DNA from: Alphaproteobacteria bacterium
GTDB taxonomy: Bacteria > Pseudomonadota > Alphaproteobacteria > Micavibrionales > Micavibrionaceae
Length of the DNA stretch: 64,000 nt
NCBI GenBank assembly: GCA_002401695.1
Contig: NVTV01000021.1
Coordinates: forward strand, 62,001-126,000
Direction: 5' to 3'
How positions within the stretch are numbered: the first letter of the stretch is position 1; every line of letters begins with the position of its first letter. The position numbers and the translations under genes are program-made. Positions 36,616-45,641 of this stretch are shown in pieces. Under the pieces are notes generated by a model. That model had not been told where the DNA came from, ran no database searches, and worked only from the letters and a program-made list of their open reading frames with translations.

Positions 36616-36627
36616 TTTGGTGTCTCT

Positions 36628-37647
36628 CTATAGTGATTTAACGGATGGTGTGACGGTACTTTGGCTGGGTAAAACGAGGGTGTTGCGTAATGGGCGACCA
36701 AAAATATCACTTTGAATTTCAAAAATGTCACCAGATTGAGTGCGGATGCCATCGCCGTAACTTAGGGTCGCTGTCCCGAAGAAGTGGACGTGAATATCTC
36801 CTGGTCTCAGAAAATTCTTATATTTAAAATGGTGCGTCTCAAGATTGGAAATTGTGTGGCTCATATTGTCTTCACCACTTAGGAATTGTTTTTCCCATAT
36901 GACTGTGGGCTCGTTACCAGATATTTTTTGGTCACTTTCATAACGAAGTAGTCGTGAATTTCCCAAAATACTTTTTGGTAACTCACCGAGTAATAATTCT
37001 GGCCCTAATGCGCAGGGACGTAACTTTGAGTGCGCTAGGTATAAGTAATTTTGCTGTTCTGTTTCATGGTCTGAAAATTCATTGCCAAGGCAAAACCCAA
37101 TTCGACATGGAATTCGGTTTTTTGAGATTATATATATACCCGCTATTTCCGGCTCTTCACTGCCATCCAGGGCGAAGTCGGGTGAAACTAAATTAGATTC
37201 TGGAGCAACAATACAATCACCGTCGCCTTTATAAAACCACTCTGGTTGGACACCGACTTCCCCCTTGATTGGTTTGCCGCCTTTAATCCCCATCTGAAAC
37301 ATTTTCATAGAATCTGTTAACTGATCTGGTTTCGCGTGCATAGCAGCGCGGGTATCCGCACTGCCTAAATGAGTGAGTCCGGTGCCAGAAACCATTAAAT
37401 GGGCTGGATCAGGGTGGTGAATTGGTGCCAAAACACGATTGTTATCTAATAGGTCCTGGTAATTTAATTGCGCGTCACTGGCTAATGATAACGCCAATGT
37501 TTCAATGGGAGTTTCCTTTTCCATTGCCTGTGTTGCTAAGGTAAGCATGGTGTGTTTTTCAGTTAAAGACCTAATGAATTTAAGGTCTGTAACAATGCCG
37601 ATTTCAACGTCCCCGTTTGTGGAAATATACTGAATGAGTTTCGTCAT
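36628..37647 (-). CDS. GguC/AraD1 family protein (fumarylacetoacetate-hydrolase fold)
   Basis: 339 residues. The C-terminal two thirds (MVSGTGLTHLGSADTRAAMH, QPEWFYKGDGDCIVAPESNL, AGIYIISKNRIPCRIGFCLG, NEFSDHETEQQNYLYLAHSK) follow the FAH-like fold of GguC and AraD1 proteins, with GNEFSDHE metal ligands. Members sit in arabinose or galactose operons and are thought to act on 2-keto-3-deoxy-pentonate, possibly as the dehydratase; the activity has not been shown for this protein. It lies between abfA and the GntR gene in one unit. Confidence 0.85.
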   Translation of the reverse strand: MTKLIQYISTNGDVEIGIVTDLKFIRSLTEKHTMLTLATQAMEKETPIETLALSLASDAQLNYQDLLDNNRVLAPIHHPDPAHLMVSGTGLTHLGSADTRAAMHAKPDQLTDSMKMFQMGIKGGKPIKGEVGVQPEWFYKGDGDCIVAPESNLVSPDFALDGSEEPEIAGIYIISKNRIPCRIGFCLGNEFSDHETEQQNYLYLAHSKLRPCALGPELLLGELPKSILGNSRLLRYESDQKISGNEPTVIWEKQFLSGEDNMSHTISNLETHHFKYKNFLRPGDIHVHFFGTATLSYGDGIRTQSGDIFEIQSDIFGRPLRNTLVLPSQSTVTPSVKSL

Positions 37648-37662
37648 TTTAGCATCCGTGGC

Positions 37663-38364
37663 TTACGTTAATTGGTCGAAGTCATCGCGAGAATTTAACA
37701 ATAACTGTATTGTAGATTTTCTTGCTTCGTCGGGGTTGGAAGTTTTTATTGCAATATATAATGCTTCATGCCGGGGGAGAGATAGGGCGTGGGTGTTTGG
37801 GTGACGGCTTGTTAATTTAATCGATTGCTCCAAAGCATTGTGCAGAGTTCGGCCAATATAACTCAGCATGTCGTTGTGGGTCGCATCCATAATGGCTTGA
37901 TGAAACCGAATGTCTGGGTTCGTGAGTTCATCGGGTGTTTTAGCGGATGCCATATCTTTGTAGGCATTGCCAATAGCGCGTATATCGTCTTCGGTTGCAT
38001 TTTGAGCGGCAAGTGCGGCCGCATGGGGTTCCATCGCCATGCGAACTTCGAACAGCATGTCGAGGAACTCGTGTTCGGGAAGGAGTTCAATTGTCCAGTT
38101 CAAGACGTCGGCATCTAATAAATTCCAGTGTTCTTTCTTTTTAACAATTGTGCCGCGTCTTGGTTTGACGCTGATCAGGCCTTTTGCAGATAATATTTTA
38201 CTCGATTCTCGCATGACCGACCGGCTTACGCCGTATTCGGTGCAGAGTTCTGATTCGATCGAGAGTTTTTCTTCTTGTTTGTAAAACCCTGAGACAATGC
38301 GTCTGCCAAGCGCATCGACCACTTGTTCGGTTAGGTTTTTTGGGTGGAGCATGACGACAGTCAT
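37663..38364 (-). CDS. GntR family regulator, FCD subfamily
   Basis: 233 residues. Winged helix at the N-terminus (TEQVVDALGRRIVSGFYKQE, LCTEYGVSRSVMRESSKILS, AKGLISVKPRRGTIV) and a helical FCD effector domain with the metal/ligand histidines (AMEPHAAALA, RFHQAIMDATHNDML, RHEALYIAI). These regulators usually sense sugar acids and repress the pathway. Divergent from the dehydratase gene and 15 bases before gguC, it very likely controls both arms of the arabinose locus. Start ATG at 38364. Confidence 0.93.
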   Translation of the reverse strand: MTVVMLHPKNLTEQVVDALGRRIVSGFYKQEEKLSIESELCTEYGVSRSVMRESSKILSAKGLISVKPRRGTIVKKKEHWNLLDADVLNWTIELLPEHEFLDMLFEVRMAMEPHAAALAAQNATEDDIRAIGNAYKDMASAKTPDELTNPDIRFHQAIMDATHNDMLSYIGRTLHNALEQSIKLTSRHPNTHALSLPRHEALYIAIKTSNPDEARKSTIQLLLNSRDDFDQLT

Positions 38365-38396
38365 ATGGAGCCTATTAGCTGTTGATTAGAACGTTG

Positions 38397-38413
38397 TAAT
38401 GATGTTATCATAA
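38397..38413. promoter_or_regulatory. Candidate GntR operator in the divergent promoter
   Basis: An imperfect inverted repeat TAATGAT-GTT-ATCATAA (6 of 7 pairs match) lies in the 148-base gap between the GntR gene and the dehydratase gene. Suitable position for control of both units; identity as the FCD-regulator site is inferred. Confidence 0.4.
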
Positions 38414-38512
38414 TATGATTAGATTGACCACAACAAAATAATGACGCTACAATAAAGTCATAACAATGGGTCACGTCTAATATGTGTATGTTTTTACTAG
38501 GTGAGTATTTTC

Positions 38513-40249
38513 ATGAGTGAGAAAACAAAGAAACCACTTCGTTCTGCCCAATGGTTCGGTAGCGATGACAAGAATGGGTTTATGTACCGTAGCTGGATGA
38601 AGAACCAAGGCATTCCCGATCATCAATTTAAAGGCAAGCCAGTTATTGGAATTTGCAACACTTGGTCAGAATTGACACCTTGTAATGCGCATTTTCGCCA
38701 AATTGCAGAGAAGGTAAAACAGGGCGTTATTGAGGCGGGTGGCGTACCGGTAGAGTTCCCTGTTTTTTCAAATGGCGAGTCTAATTTGCGCCCCACTGCA
38801 ATGCTTACCCGAAATTTGGCATCGATGGATGTTGAAGAATCAATACGGGGTAACCCTATTGATGGTGTGGTGTTATTGGTTGGGTGCGATAAAACAACGC
38901 CAGCACTTTTGATGGGGGCCGCCAGTTGCAATTTGCCTACAATTGTCGTGAGTGGCGGGCCGATGCTAAATGGTAAGCATAAGGGGCAGGATATTGGCTC
39001 TGGAACAATTGTTTGGCAAATGCATGAACAATATAAATCCGGAGAGTTGTCCCTGCATGATTTTATGGGGGCTGAGGCCGGTATGTCGCGCTCGGCTGGT
39101 ACATGTAACACTATGGGGACGGCGTCTACTATGGCGAGCATGGTTGAAGCCTTAGGCGTGTCGCTGCCCCATAATGCGGCTATTCCTGCTGTAGACTCGC
39201 GTCGTTATGTGTTGGCGCACATGTCAGGCATTCAGATAGTAGACATGGTTGAGGAAGACTTGACGTTGTCAAAAATATTGACCCCCGAGGCTTTCCATAA
39301 TGCTATACGTACGAATGCTGCTATTGGCGGTTCAACCAATGCCGTCATCCATTTAAAAGCCATTGCACAACGTATCGGTGTTGATCTGGATTTGGAGGAT
39401 TGGCAAAAATATGGTCGAGAGATTCCAACCCTTGTGAACTTGCAGCCGTCTGGCCAATATTTGATGGAAGATTTTTATTATGCAGGTGGTTTGCCCGCTG
39501 TTCTACGTAGGCTAGGCGAAGCTGGAAAACTTGATAAAGAGACAATAACGGTAAATGGAAAAACATTATGGGATAATGTGAAAACGGCTCCATGCTATAA
39601 TGATGATGTCATTCGTACAATCGATAACCCGCTAGTCGAGCAGGGGGGGATCTGCATTCTACGCGGGAATTTGGCTCCAAGGGGGGCGGTCTTAAAACCA
39701 TCTGCTGCGACTCCGGAACTGATGAAACATAAAGGTCGTGCGGTTGTTTTCGAAAACCTTGATCATTACAAAAAACGTATTTTGGACCCCGCGCTTGATA
39801 TTGATGCCGACTGTATAATGGTTTTGAAAAACTGTGGCCCAAAGGGATATCCGGGTATGGCCGAGGTTGGAAATATGGGATTGCCACCAAAGCTGCTAAA
39901 GCAGGGTGTAACGGATATGGTGCGTATCTCTGATGCACGGATGAGCGGAACGGCCTTTGGCACCGTTGTTTTGCACGTAGCCCCTGAGGCAATGGAGTTA
40001 GGGCCATTGGCAGCCGTACAGGACGGTGATTTGATCGAACTGGATGCGCAGGCGGGCGTATTAAATTTACTGATTACTGACGAAGAACTGGAGGCCCGAC
40101 TTGCTCTATTACGTGAAACGCATGTGATTGTTAAAACCGGAGGATATCTTGAGCTATATCGTGAGCATGTTTTACAGGCTGACGAAGGATGTGACTTCGA
40201 TTTTCTCATAGGATGTCGAGGTGCAGATGTACCCTCGCATTCACATTAG
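38513..40249 (+). CDS. L-arabonate dehydratase (IlvD/Edd family)
   Basis: 578 residues from the ATG at 38513 (AGGTGAG upstream; a GTG at 38501 is a weaker choice). Residues: CNTWSELTPCNAHFRQIAEK, VLLVGCDKTTPALLMGAASC with the iron-sulphur cysteines, AGTCNTMGTASTMASM, and SGTAFGTVVLHVAPEA. The sequence is of the pentonate/arabonate branch rather than IlvD itself. It dehydrates L-arabonate (or D-xylonate) to the 2-keto-3-deoxy acid using a [2Fe-2S] or [4Fe-4S] cluster. First gene of a plus-strand operon with the XylB-like dehydrogenase and the importer. Confidence 0.92.
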   Translation: MSEKTKKPLRSAQWFGSDDKNGFMYRSWMKNQGIPDHQFKGKPVIGICNTWSELTPCNAHFRQIAEKVKQGVIEAGGVPVEFPVFSNGESNLRPTAMLTRNLASMDVEESIRGNPIDGVVLLVGCDKTTPALLMGAASCNLPTIVVSGGPMLNGKHKGQDIGSGTIVWQMHEQYKSGELSLHDFMGAEAGMSRSAGTCNTMGTASTMASMVEALGVSLPHNAAIPAVDSRRYVLAHMSGIQIVDMVEEDLTLSKILTPEAFHNAIRTNAAIGGSTNAVIHLKAIAQRIGVDLDLEDWQKYGREIPTLVNLQPSGQYLMEDFYYAGGLPAVLRRLGEAGKLDKETITVNGKTLWDNVKTAPCYNDDVIRTIDNPLVEQGGICILRGNLAPRGAVLKPSAATPELMKHKGRAVVFENLDHYKKRILDPALDIDADCIMVLKNCGPKGYPGMAEVGNMGLPPKLLKQGVTDMVRISDARMSGTAFGTVVLHVAPEAMELGPLAAVQDGDLIELDAQAGVLNLLITDEELEARLALLRETHVIVKTGGYLELYREHVLQADEGCDFDFLIGCRGADVPSHSH

Positions 40250-40258
40250 GGAGTGGAG

Positions 40259-41026
40259 ATGAACACCAATCAATATCCAAGCCTTGAAAATAAGGTGGTT
40301 TTTATCACGGGTGGTGCTTCCGGTATTGGGGCGCATCTCGTGCAGTCATTTTGCCATCAGCAGGCAAAAGTCGTATTTGTGGACATATTGGACGATGAAG
40401 CGAAGGCCCTTGTTGATCGCCTGCAAAAACAAGAAGGGGCGACGACACCAACATACTACCCGTGTGATTTATTGGATATTGATAGCCTTAAGAAAACCAT
40501 AGCAAACGTGAAAGTGGAAATTGGTTTGGTGTCAGTATTGCTGAATAACGCAGCTGTAGATGAGCGCCATGATTTTACTGCGATTACTGAAGCTTACTGG
40601 AATGAACGCATTAACCTCAACCTTCGACACGCCTTTTTTGCAATTCAGGCTTGTCAGCCACATATGAAGGCGCTGGGTACTGGGTCTATAATCAATTTTG
40701 GGTCCATGAGCTGGTATGAGTGTCAAGGGGGGATGACAGGGTATACCACTTCAAAGGCAGGGCTGGAGGGGATGACGCGAGGGTTGGCAAGAGATTTAGG
40801 GGCTGACAATATCCGTATCAATACGCTTGTTCCCGGTTGGGTCATGACCGAGAAACAGCTCAATCAGAGGGTTGATGTGTCTGCGCTCAAAACGATCGAA
40901 ACGAGCCAATGTCTCAAAACAAAACTCATGCCGGAAGACATAAGTGCCATGGCCTTATTTTTGGCATCAGACGATAGTAAAATGTGTACCGCTCAAAATT
41001 TTATTGTTGATGCGGGATGGATTTAA
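40259..41026 (+). CDS. Short-chain dehydrogenase, XylB-like pentose 1-dehydrogenase
   Basis: 255 residues from the ATG at 40259 (GGAG four bases before; the GTG at 40253 is closer to the dehydratase stop). NAD-binding TGGASGIGAHLV, LLNNAA, catalytic YTTSKAGLEGMTR (Tyr, Lys) and NFGSMSW with the serine. It is very like Caulobacter D-xylose 1-dehydrogenase (XylB), including the ending LASDDSKMCTAQNFIVDAGW. It oxidises the pentose, here most likely L-arabinose, to its lactone with NAD. Nine bases after the dehydratase gene. Confidence 0.9.
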   Translation: MNTNQYPSLENKVVFITGGASGIGAHLVQSFCHQQAKVVFVDILDDEAKALVDRLQKQEGATTPTYYPCDLLDIDSLKKTIANVKVEIGLVSVLLNNAAVDERHDFTAITEAYWNERINLNLRHAFFAIQACQPHMKALGTGSIINFGSMSWYECQGGMTGYTTSKAGLEGMTRGLARDLGADNIRINTLVPGWVMTEKQLNQRVDVSALKTIETSQCLKTKLMPEDISAMALFLASDDSKMCTAQNFIVDAGWI

Positions 41027-41056
41027 AAATGCATATAAATCATACGGAGACATGCC

Positions 41057-42040
41057 ATGAAAATGTTTAGAGTTCTTTCTTTTATAGGTGTCGCGCTGAG
41101 CGCGCTTCTCGTATTAACCGCCTGTGGTAATAAATCCGAACAACAGGCGAATGATGGTTTAACGATTGGGTTTTCACAAGTTGGCTCTGAAAGCGGTTGG
41201 CGCACAAGCTTTTCTCAGTCTGTGAAAGCGGAAGCTGAAAAACGCGGTATTAATTTGAAGTTCTCGGACGCGCAACAAAAACAAGAAAATCAAATTAAGG
41301 CGATCCGAAGCTTTATTGCTCAAGGCGTCGATGGTATTGTCGTGGCCCCTGTCGTCGAAACGGGCTGGAAGCCTGTGCTACGAGAAGCCAAGCGGGCCAA
41401 TATCCCTGTTGTCATTGTGGACCGGAATATGGCGCTTGATGATGATACGCTCTATGTTACGCGCGTTGCTTCTGACTTCGTTGAAGAAGGCCGTAAGGCT
41501 GCAAATTGGCTAATGGAGGAAACCAACGGAAATTGCGCTATCGTTGAGTTACAGGGCACGATTGGGGCGACGGCTGCAATCGACCGTATGAAAGGGTTTG
41601 GCGAAGTTATTGCTGATCACCCAAACGCAAAAATTATTCGAAGCCAAACGGCAGATTTCACGCGAAGTAAAGGTAAGGAGGTCATGGAAACCTTCCTTAA
41701 AGCCGAGAAAGGCGGTGGCAATATTTGTGCCCTGTGGGCCCATAATGATGAAATGGCAATTGGCGCCATATTGGCAATAAAAGAAGCGGGTCTAAAACCG
41801 GGAATAGATATTTTAGTTGTTTCTGTTGATGCCGTACCAGATATTTTCAAGGCCATGGCGGAAGGCGAGGCGAATGCAACGGTAGAACTGAGCCCCCATA
41901 TGGGAGGGCCGGCTTTTGATGTGATTGAACAATATGTTGCAGGCAAACGTGATTTTCCAAAACTTATCCCAACGAATGGGGGACTCTTTTTACAAGATAC
42001 TGCGGCGGCGGAATACAAATTGCGGACAGTAAATAAATAG
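41057..42040 (+). CDS. ytfQ: Sugar ABC transporter substrate-binding lipoprotein (YtfQ type)
   Basis: 327 residues. Lipobox LTAC (Cys about 23) and a type I periplasmic-binding fold beginning LTIGFSQVGSESGWRTSFSQ, with KFSDAQQKQENQIKAIRSFI, DGIVVAPVVETGWKPVLREA and VVIVDRNM. The set of motifs is that of YtfQ, which binds galactofuranose in E. coli, and of related arabinofuranose binders. With the exported arabinofuranosidase, arabinofuranose is the likely cargo. It is followed by the matching ATPase and two permeases. Confidence 0.92.
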   Translation: MKMFRVLSFIGVALSALLVLTACGNKSEQQANDGLTIGFSQVGSESGWRTSFSQSVKAEAEKRGINLKFSDAQQKQENQIKAIRSFIAQGVDGIVVAPVVETGWKPVLREAKRANIPVVIVDRNMALDDDTLYVTRVASDFVEEGRKAANWLMEETNGNCAIVELQGTIGATAAIDRMKGFGEVIADHPNAKIIRSQTADFTRSKGKEVMETFLKAEKGGGNICALWAHNDEMAIGAILAIKEAGLKPGIDILVVSVDAVPDIFKAMAEGEANATVELSPHMGGPAFDVIEQYVAGKRDFPKLIPTNGGLFLQDTAAAEYKLRTVNK

Positions 42041-42045
42041 AAATA

Positions 42046-43581
42046 ATGCCCTTATTAGAACTCGATAATATCAGCAAAACTTTCCCCGGTGTGTGTGCAC
42101 TGGATGGGATAAGTTTTGATGTGCATTCAGGAGAGGTCCACGCATTATTGGGTGAAAATGGGGCAGGTAAATCTACATTGGTGAAAGTGATGACCGGCGT
42201 TTATGCGCGAGATTCTGACAAATCAAATGAAGGGGAAAAAAGCACAATCAAGTTTTGTGGACAAGAACTATCGGTATTAGAGTTGGCAAGCCCAGCTAAT
42301 GTACAGAAACTTGGCATTAGCACAGTGTATCAAGAAGTGAACCTTCTTCCTAGTTTGTCTGTTGCACAGAATATATTTTTAGGACGAGAACCTAAAAAAT
42401 TTGGTTTGATTGATTGGAAAACAGTTCGCAAAAACTCGCAAATATTATTGCAGCGGTTTAATTTGAATATTGATGTTACGCGCCCGCTGGCTGATTTTTC
42501 TGTTGCGGTTCAACAGCTTATTGCGATTGCACGCAGTGTCGATATGTCAGCCAAGTTATTAATTTTAGACGAACCAACGGCAAGCCTTGACACCAAAGAA
42601 GTTGAGACATTGTTTCGTATATTATCGCAGTTGAAATCTGAAGGATTGGGCATTGTATTCATTACCCATTTTCTTGATCAGGTATATGAAATTAGCGACA
42701 GGATAACAGTGTTGCGAAATGGGCGAAAAGTGGGGTGCTTTAAAACCAGTGATTTGCCACGCACGACACTGATCCAGCATATGCTCGGGAAAGAACTGCA
42801 AGAACTAGCGCAACGTGAAAAACCAGACCCACTCAAGCAGGGGGTTGAAGATTTAAGGGACGCCCATCTCCGGCTAAAAAATGTAAGTGTCGGGTCAACG
42901 CTTACAAATATCAATCTGGATGTGCCGCATGGGCAGGCGGTCGGTTTTGCTGGGCTATTAGGGTCTGGGCGAACTGAAGTCTGTGAAACCATATTCGCAA
43001 TTACACCCCACCAAAGCGGCACAATGGTTTATAATGGAAAGGTTTGTAAGTTTAAAAATCCGGGTCAAGCCATCGCGGCGAGTATAGCGCTTTGTCCGGA
43101 AAATAGAAAGTCCGAAGGCATTATAGGCGAATTGTCAGTTCGGGAAAATATTATTCTTGCCACGCAAGTGCGAGAAGGGTGGTGGCGCTCAATTCGTAAA
43201 CACAAACAGCAATCCTTAAGCAAACAAGCCATTCAGGAGTTTGGTATTGTTACGCCTGATGCTGAAAAGCCAATCAATCAATTGAGTGGTGGCAATCAAC
43301 AGAAGGTTGTTTTGGCACGTTGGTTGGCGACGCAGCCTAAGCTGCTCATGCTGGACGAACCTACACGTGGTATTGATATTGGCGCACATGTTGAAATCAC
43401 CAAGTTGATTAAAAAGGTATGTGCGGAGGGTATGACAGTATTGGTAACGTCTTCTGAAATAGAAGAGTTGGTCGCATTTAGTGATCAAATTGTTGTTATG
43501 CGTGAAGGCAAACAGGTGGCAGAGCTTTCTGGGAACGACATTAGCGAGGCAAATATATTGGCGGAAATAACCAATGCATAA
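42046..43581 (+). CDS. ytfR: Sugar ABC transporter ATP-binding protein (YtfR type)
   Basis: 511 residues, duplicated ATPase as in RbsA/MglA/YtfR. First half: Walker A GENGAGKSTLVKVMTG, Q-loop STVYQEVNLLPSLSVAQNIF, Walker B LLILDEPTASLD. Second half: degenerate Walker A LGSGRTEVCE, signature LSGGNQQKVVLARW, Walker B LLMLDEPTRGID. It energises monosaccharide import. It starts five bases after ytfQ and overlaps the next permease gene by eight bases. Confidence 0.95.
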   Translation: MPLLELDNISKTFPGVCALDGISFDVHSGEVHALLGENGAGKSTLVKVMTGVYARDSDKSNEGEKSTIKFCGQELSVLELASPANVQKLGISTVYQEVNLLPSLSVAQNIFLGREPKKFGLIDWKTVRKNSQILLQRFNLNIDVTRPLADFSVAVQQLIAIARSVDMSAKLLILDEPTASLDTKEVETLFRILSQLKSEGLGIVFITHFLDQVYEISDRITVLRNGRKVGCFKTSDLPRTTLIQHMLGKELQELAQREKPDPLKQGVEDLRDAHLRLKNVSVGSTLTNINLDVPHGQAVGFAGLLGSGRTEVCETIFAITPHQSGTMVYNGKVCKFKNPGQAIAASIALCPENRKSEGIIGELSVRENIILATQVREGWWRSIRKHKQQSLSKQAIQEFGIVTPDAEKPINQLSGGNQQKVVLARWLATQPKLLMLDEPTRGIDIGAHVEITKLIKKVCAEGMTVLVTSSEIEELVAFSDQIVVMREGKQVAELSGNDISEANILAEITNA

Positions 43582-44656
43582 TACATCCCCCGAAACCGAA
43601 ATAAGAGCCGAGAAATCCGAAGCTAGGCTTCCTATTTTTCCGCGTCGCCTTTTATGGCCATTGGTCGCTCTATCCTTACTCTTCCTTGTGAATTTATTGA
43701 TTTCACCGGAGTTTTTCCATTTAGAAGTTAAAGATGGGAGGCTCTATGGCAGCCTTATCGATGTATTAAACCGAAGTGTTCCTGTGGCGTTTCTAACCAT
43801 TGGGATGTCGCTGATTATTGCGACAGGCGGAATTGACCTTTCTGTCGGCGCTGTTATGGCCATTGCAGGGGCTGTGTGTGCCAATCTGATGGTAGGTGGT
43901 GTGGACAATCTCTTCATTGTAGTTGGGGGCGGTTTATGCGCGGGGCTTGTCGCAGGGGCTGTAAATGGAGGCTTGGTGGGCTATTTTAAGATACAGCCGA
44001 TTGTTGCAACCCTTGTGTTTATGGTTGCTGGGCGCGGAATAGCTCAGCTTATCAATGGCGGGCAAATTGTAACGTTTCAGAATGCAAATTTTGCCTTTAT
44101 AGGCGTTGGAAGTGCTTTCGGCCTACCTTTTCCGGTTGTGTTACTTGTGGGTGTTTTATTGTGTGTGCATCTCCTTATGCGCAAGACGGCATTGGGGCTC
44201 TTCATTGAAGCCGTGGGGTGTAATCCCAAGGCAAGTTATTATCTTGGCATCAATGTCGCCGTCATTAAGTTTTTTGTATATTGTTTGGCGGGTGTTTTGG
44301 CCGCGATGGCTGGTATTGTTGCTACCGCAGATATTCAAGGTGCGGATGCAAATAATATAGGGTTATGGTTAGAATTGGACGCAATTTTAGCTGTGGTGAT
44401 TGGCGGCGCGTCTCTTCTTGGTGGGAGGTTTTCTTTGGCGGCTTCTATCGTCGGTGTACTTATTATTCAGGCGTTAAGTACGACCATTATTTTAAGCGGT
44501 ATTGAGCCGAAATTTAATCTGCTCATCAAAGCAAGCGTCGTGATATTGGTTTTATTATTGCAATCAGAAAGATTTCAAACTCAGATAAAAACTCTATTCG
44601 CTATGTGTGATCCACGTGACCGTCATAATGTAGGGAGGGAACTGGATGGCCTTTAG
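43574..44656 (+). CDS. ytfT: Sugar ABC transporter permease (YtfT type)
   Basis: 360 residues with about ten membrane helices, of the branched BPD_transp_2 family: GMSLIIATGGIDLSVGAVMA, GLVAGAVNGGLVGYFKIQPI and LDAILAVVIGGASLLGGRFS. These motifs define ribose/galactofuranose-type permeases. It pairs with the next permease as a heterodimer, as YtfT does with YjfF. It overlaps the flanking genes by 8 and 11 bases, so translation is coupled. Confidence 0.93.
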   Translation: MHNTSPETEIRAEKSEARLPIFPRRLLWPLVALSLLFLVNLLISPEFFHLEVKDGRLYGSLIDVLNRSVPVAFLTIGMSLIIATGGIDLSVGAVMAIAGAVCANLMVGGVDNLFIVVGGGLCAGLVAGAVNGGLVGYFKIQPIVATLVFMVAGRGIAQLINGGQIVTFQNANFAFIGVGSAFGLPFPVVLLVGVLLCVHLLMRKTALGLFIEAVGCNPKASYYLGINVAVIKFFVYCLAGVLAAMAGIVATADIQGADANNIGLWLELDAILAVVIGGASLLGGRFSLAASIVGVLIIQALSTTIILSGIEPKFNLLIKASVVILVLLLQSERFQTQIKTLFAMCDPRDRHNVGRELDGL

Positions 44657-45641
44657 AACTTTCAACATTCTCCCTAACAAACGCTACATGCCGCTTGTGG
44701 TCACGACGGCTTTATTTTTCTTACTCTTTGGTATTGGGTCTATTCAATTTGAAGGGTTTGGAAGCACGCGTGTCATTGCCAATTTGTTGACGGATAATGC
44801 ATTTTTGATGGTCACAGCCATTGGGATGACGTTTGTTATTTTAGCGGGCGGGATAGACCTTTCCGTCGGCGCAGTGATCGCGCTCACTGGTGTTATATGT
44901 AGTGTTCTGATCCAACATTATCATTGGCATCCATTGCTGGTCTTCCCGGTGGTGGTCTTGTTAGGCTTAATATTCGGGGCCGCTATGGGGGTGTTAATCC
45001 ATTACTATAAGCTACAACCCTTTATTGTGACCTTGGCAGGCATGTTTTTAGCGCGAGGCCTTGCGACAACCATTAGTGAAGAATCCATAGCGATCAATCA
45101 CAAATTCTATAGTCGCATTGCTGAATTTGGCGTCAATTTACCAGGGAATGCATGGGTAGGCGCCTCAACGATTTTTGTCTTGATTCTACTGGGTCTTGCA
45201 ATTTTGGTAGCGCATTACACACGGTTTGGCGGGAGTATTTACGCTTTGGGGGATGACGCCCAATCGGCTGAATTAATGGGCGTTCCAATCGCCAAAACAA
45301 CGATAGGTGTGTATGCAATGAGTTCTGGTTTGGCTGCGATTGCAGGCATTGTTTTTTCATTTTATACATTCTCTGGATATTCTCTCGCCGCAATTGGCGT
45401 TGAACTCGATGCTATTGCCGCCGTCGTTATTGGGGGCACATTACTAAGTGGAGGTGTGGGGTATGTGTTTGGAACTATGATTGGTGTAATGATTATGGGG
45501 CTCATCCAAACGTACATTTCATTTGATGGTACGTTGAATAGTTGGTGGACAAAAATTGTGATTGGTGTGTTGCTTTTGCTTTTTATTGGTCTCCAGAAAT
45601 TCCTTGGCTCTGAGGTATTGTTTAAGCGAAGTCCGTCATGA
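44646..45641 (+). CDS. yjfF: Sugar ABC transporter permease (YjfF type)
   Basis: 331 residues, the second permease: GMTFVILAGGIDLSVGAVIA, GAAMGVLIHYYKLQPFIVTL, LDAIAAVVIGGTLLSGGVGY. Family and order (Q-R-T-F) match the E. coli galactofuranose importer. Its TGA overlaps the next ATG (ATGA), so the lactonase gene is cotranslated. Confidence 0.93.
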   Translation: MAFRTFNILPNKRYMPLVVTTALFFLLFGIGSIQFEGFGSTRVIANLLTDNAFLMVTAIGMTFVILAGGIDLSVGAVIALTGVICSVLIQHYHWHPLLVFPVVVLLGLIFGAAMGVLIHYYKLQPFIVTLAGMFLARGLATTISEESIAINHKFYSRIAEFGVNLPGNAWVGASTIFVLILLGLAILVAHYTRFGGSIYALGDDAQSAELMGVPIAKTTIGVYAMSSGLAAIAGIVFSFYTFSGYSLAAIGVELDAIAAVVIGGTLLSGGVGYVFGTMIGVMIMGLIQTYISFDGTLNSWWTKIVIGVLLLLFIGLQKFLGSEVLFKRSPS

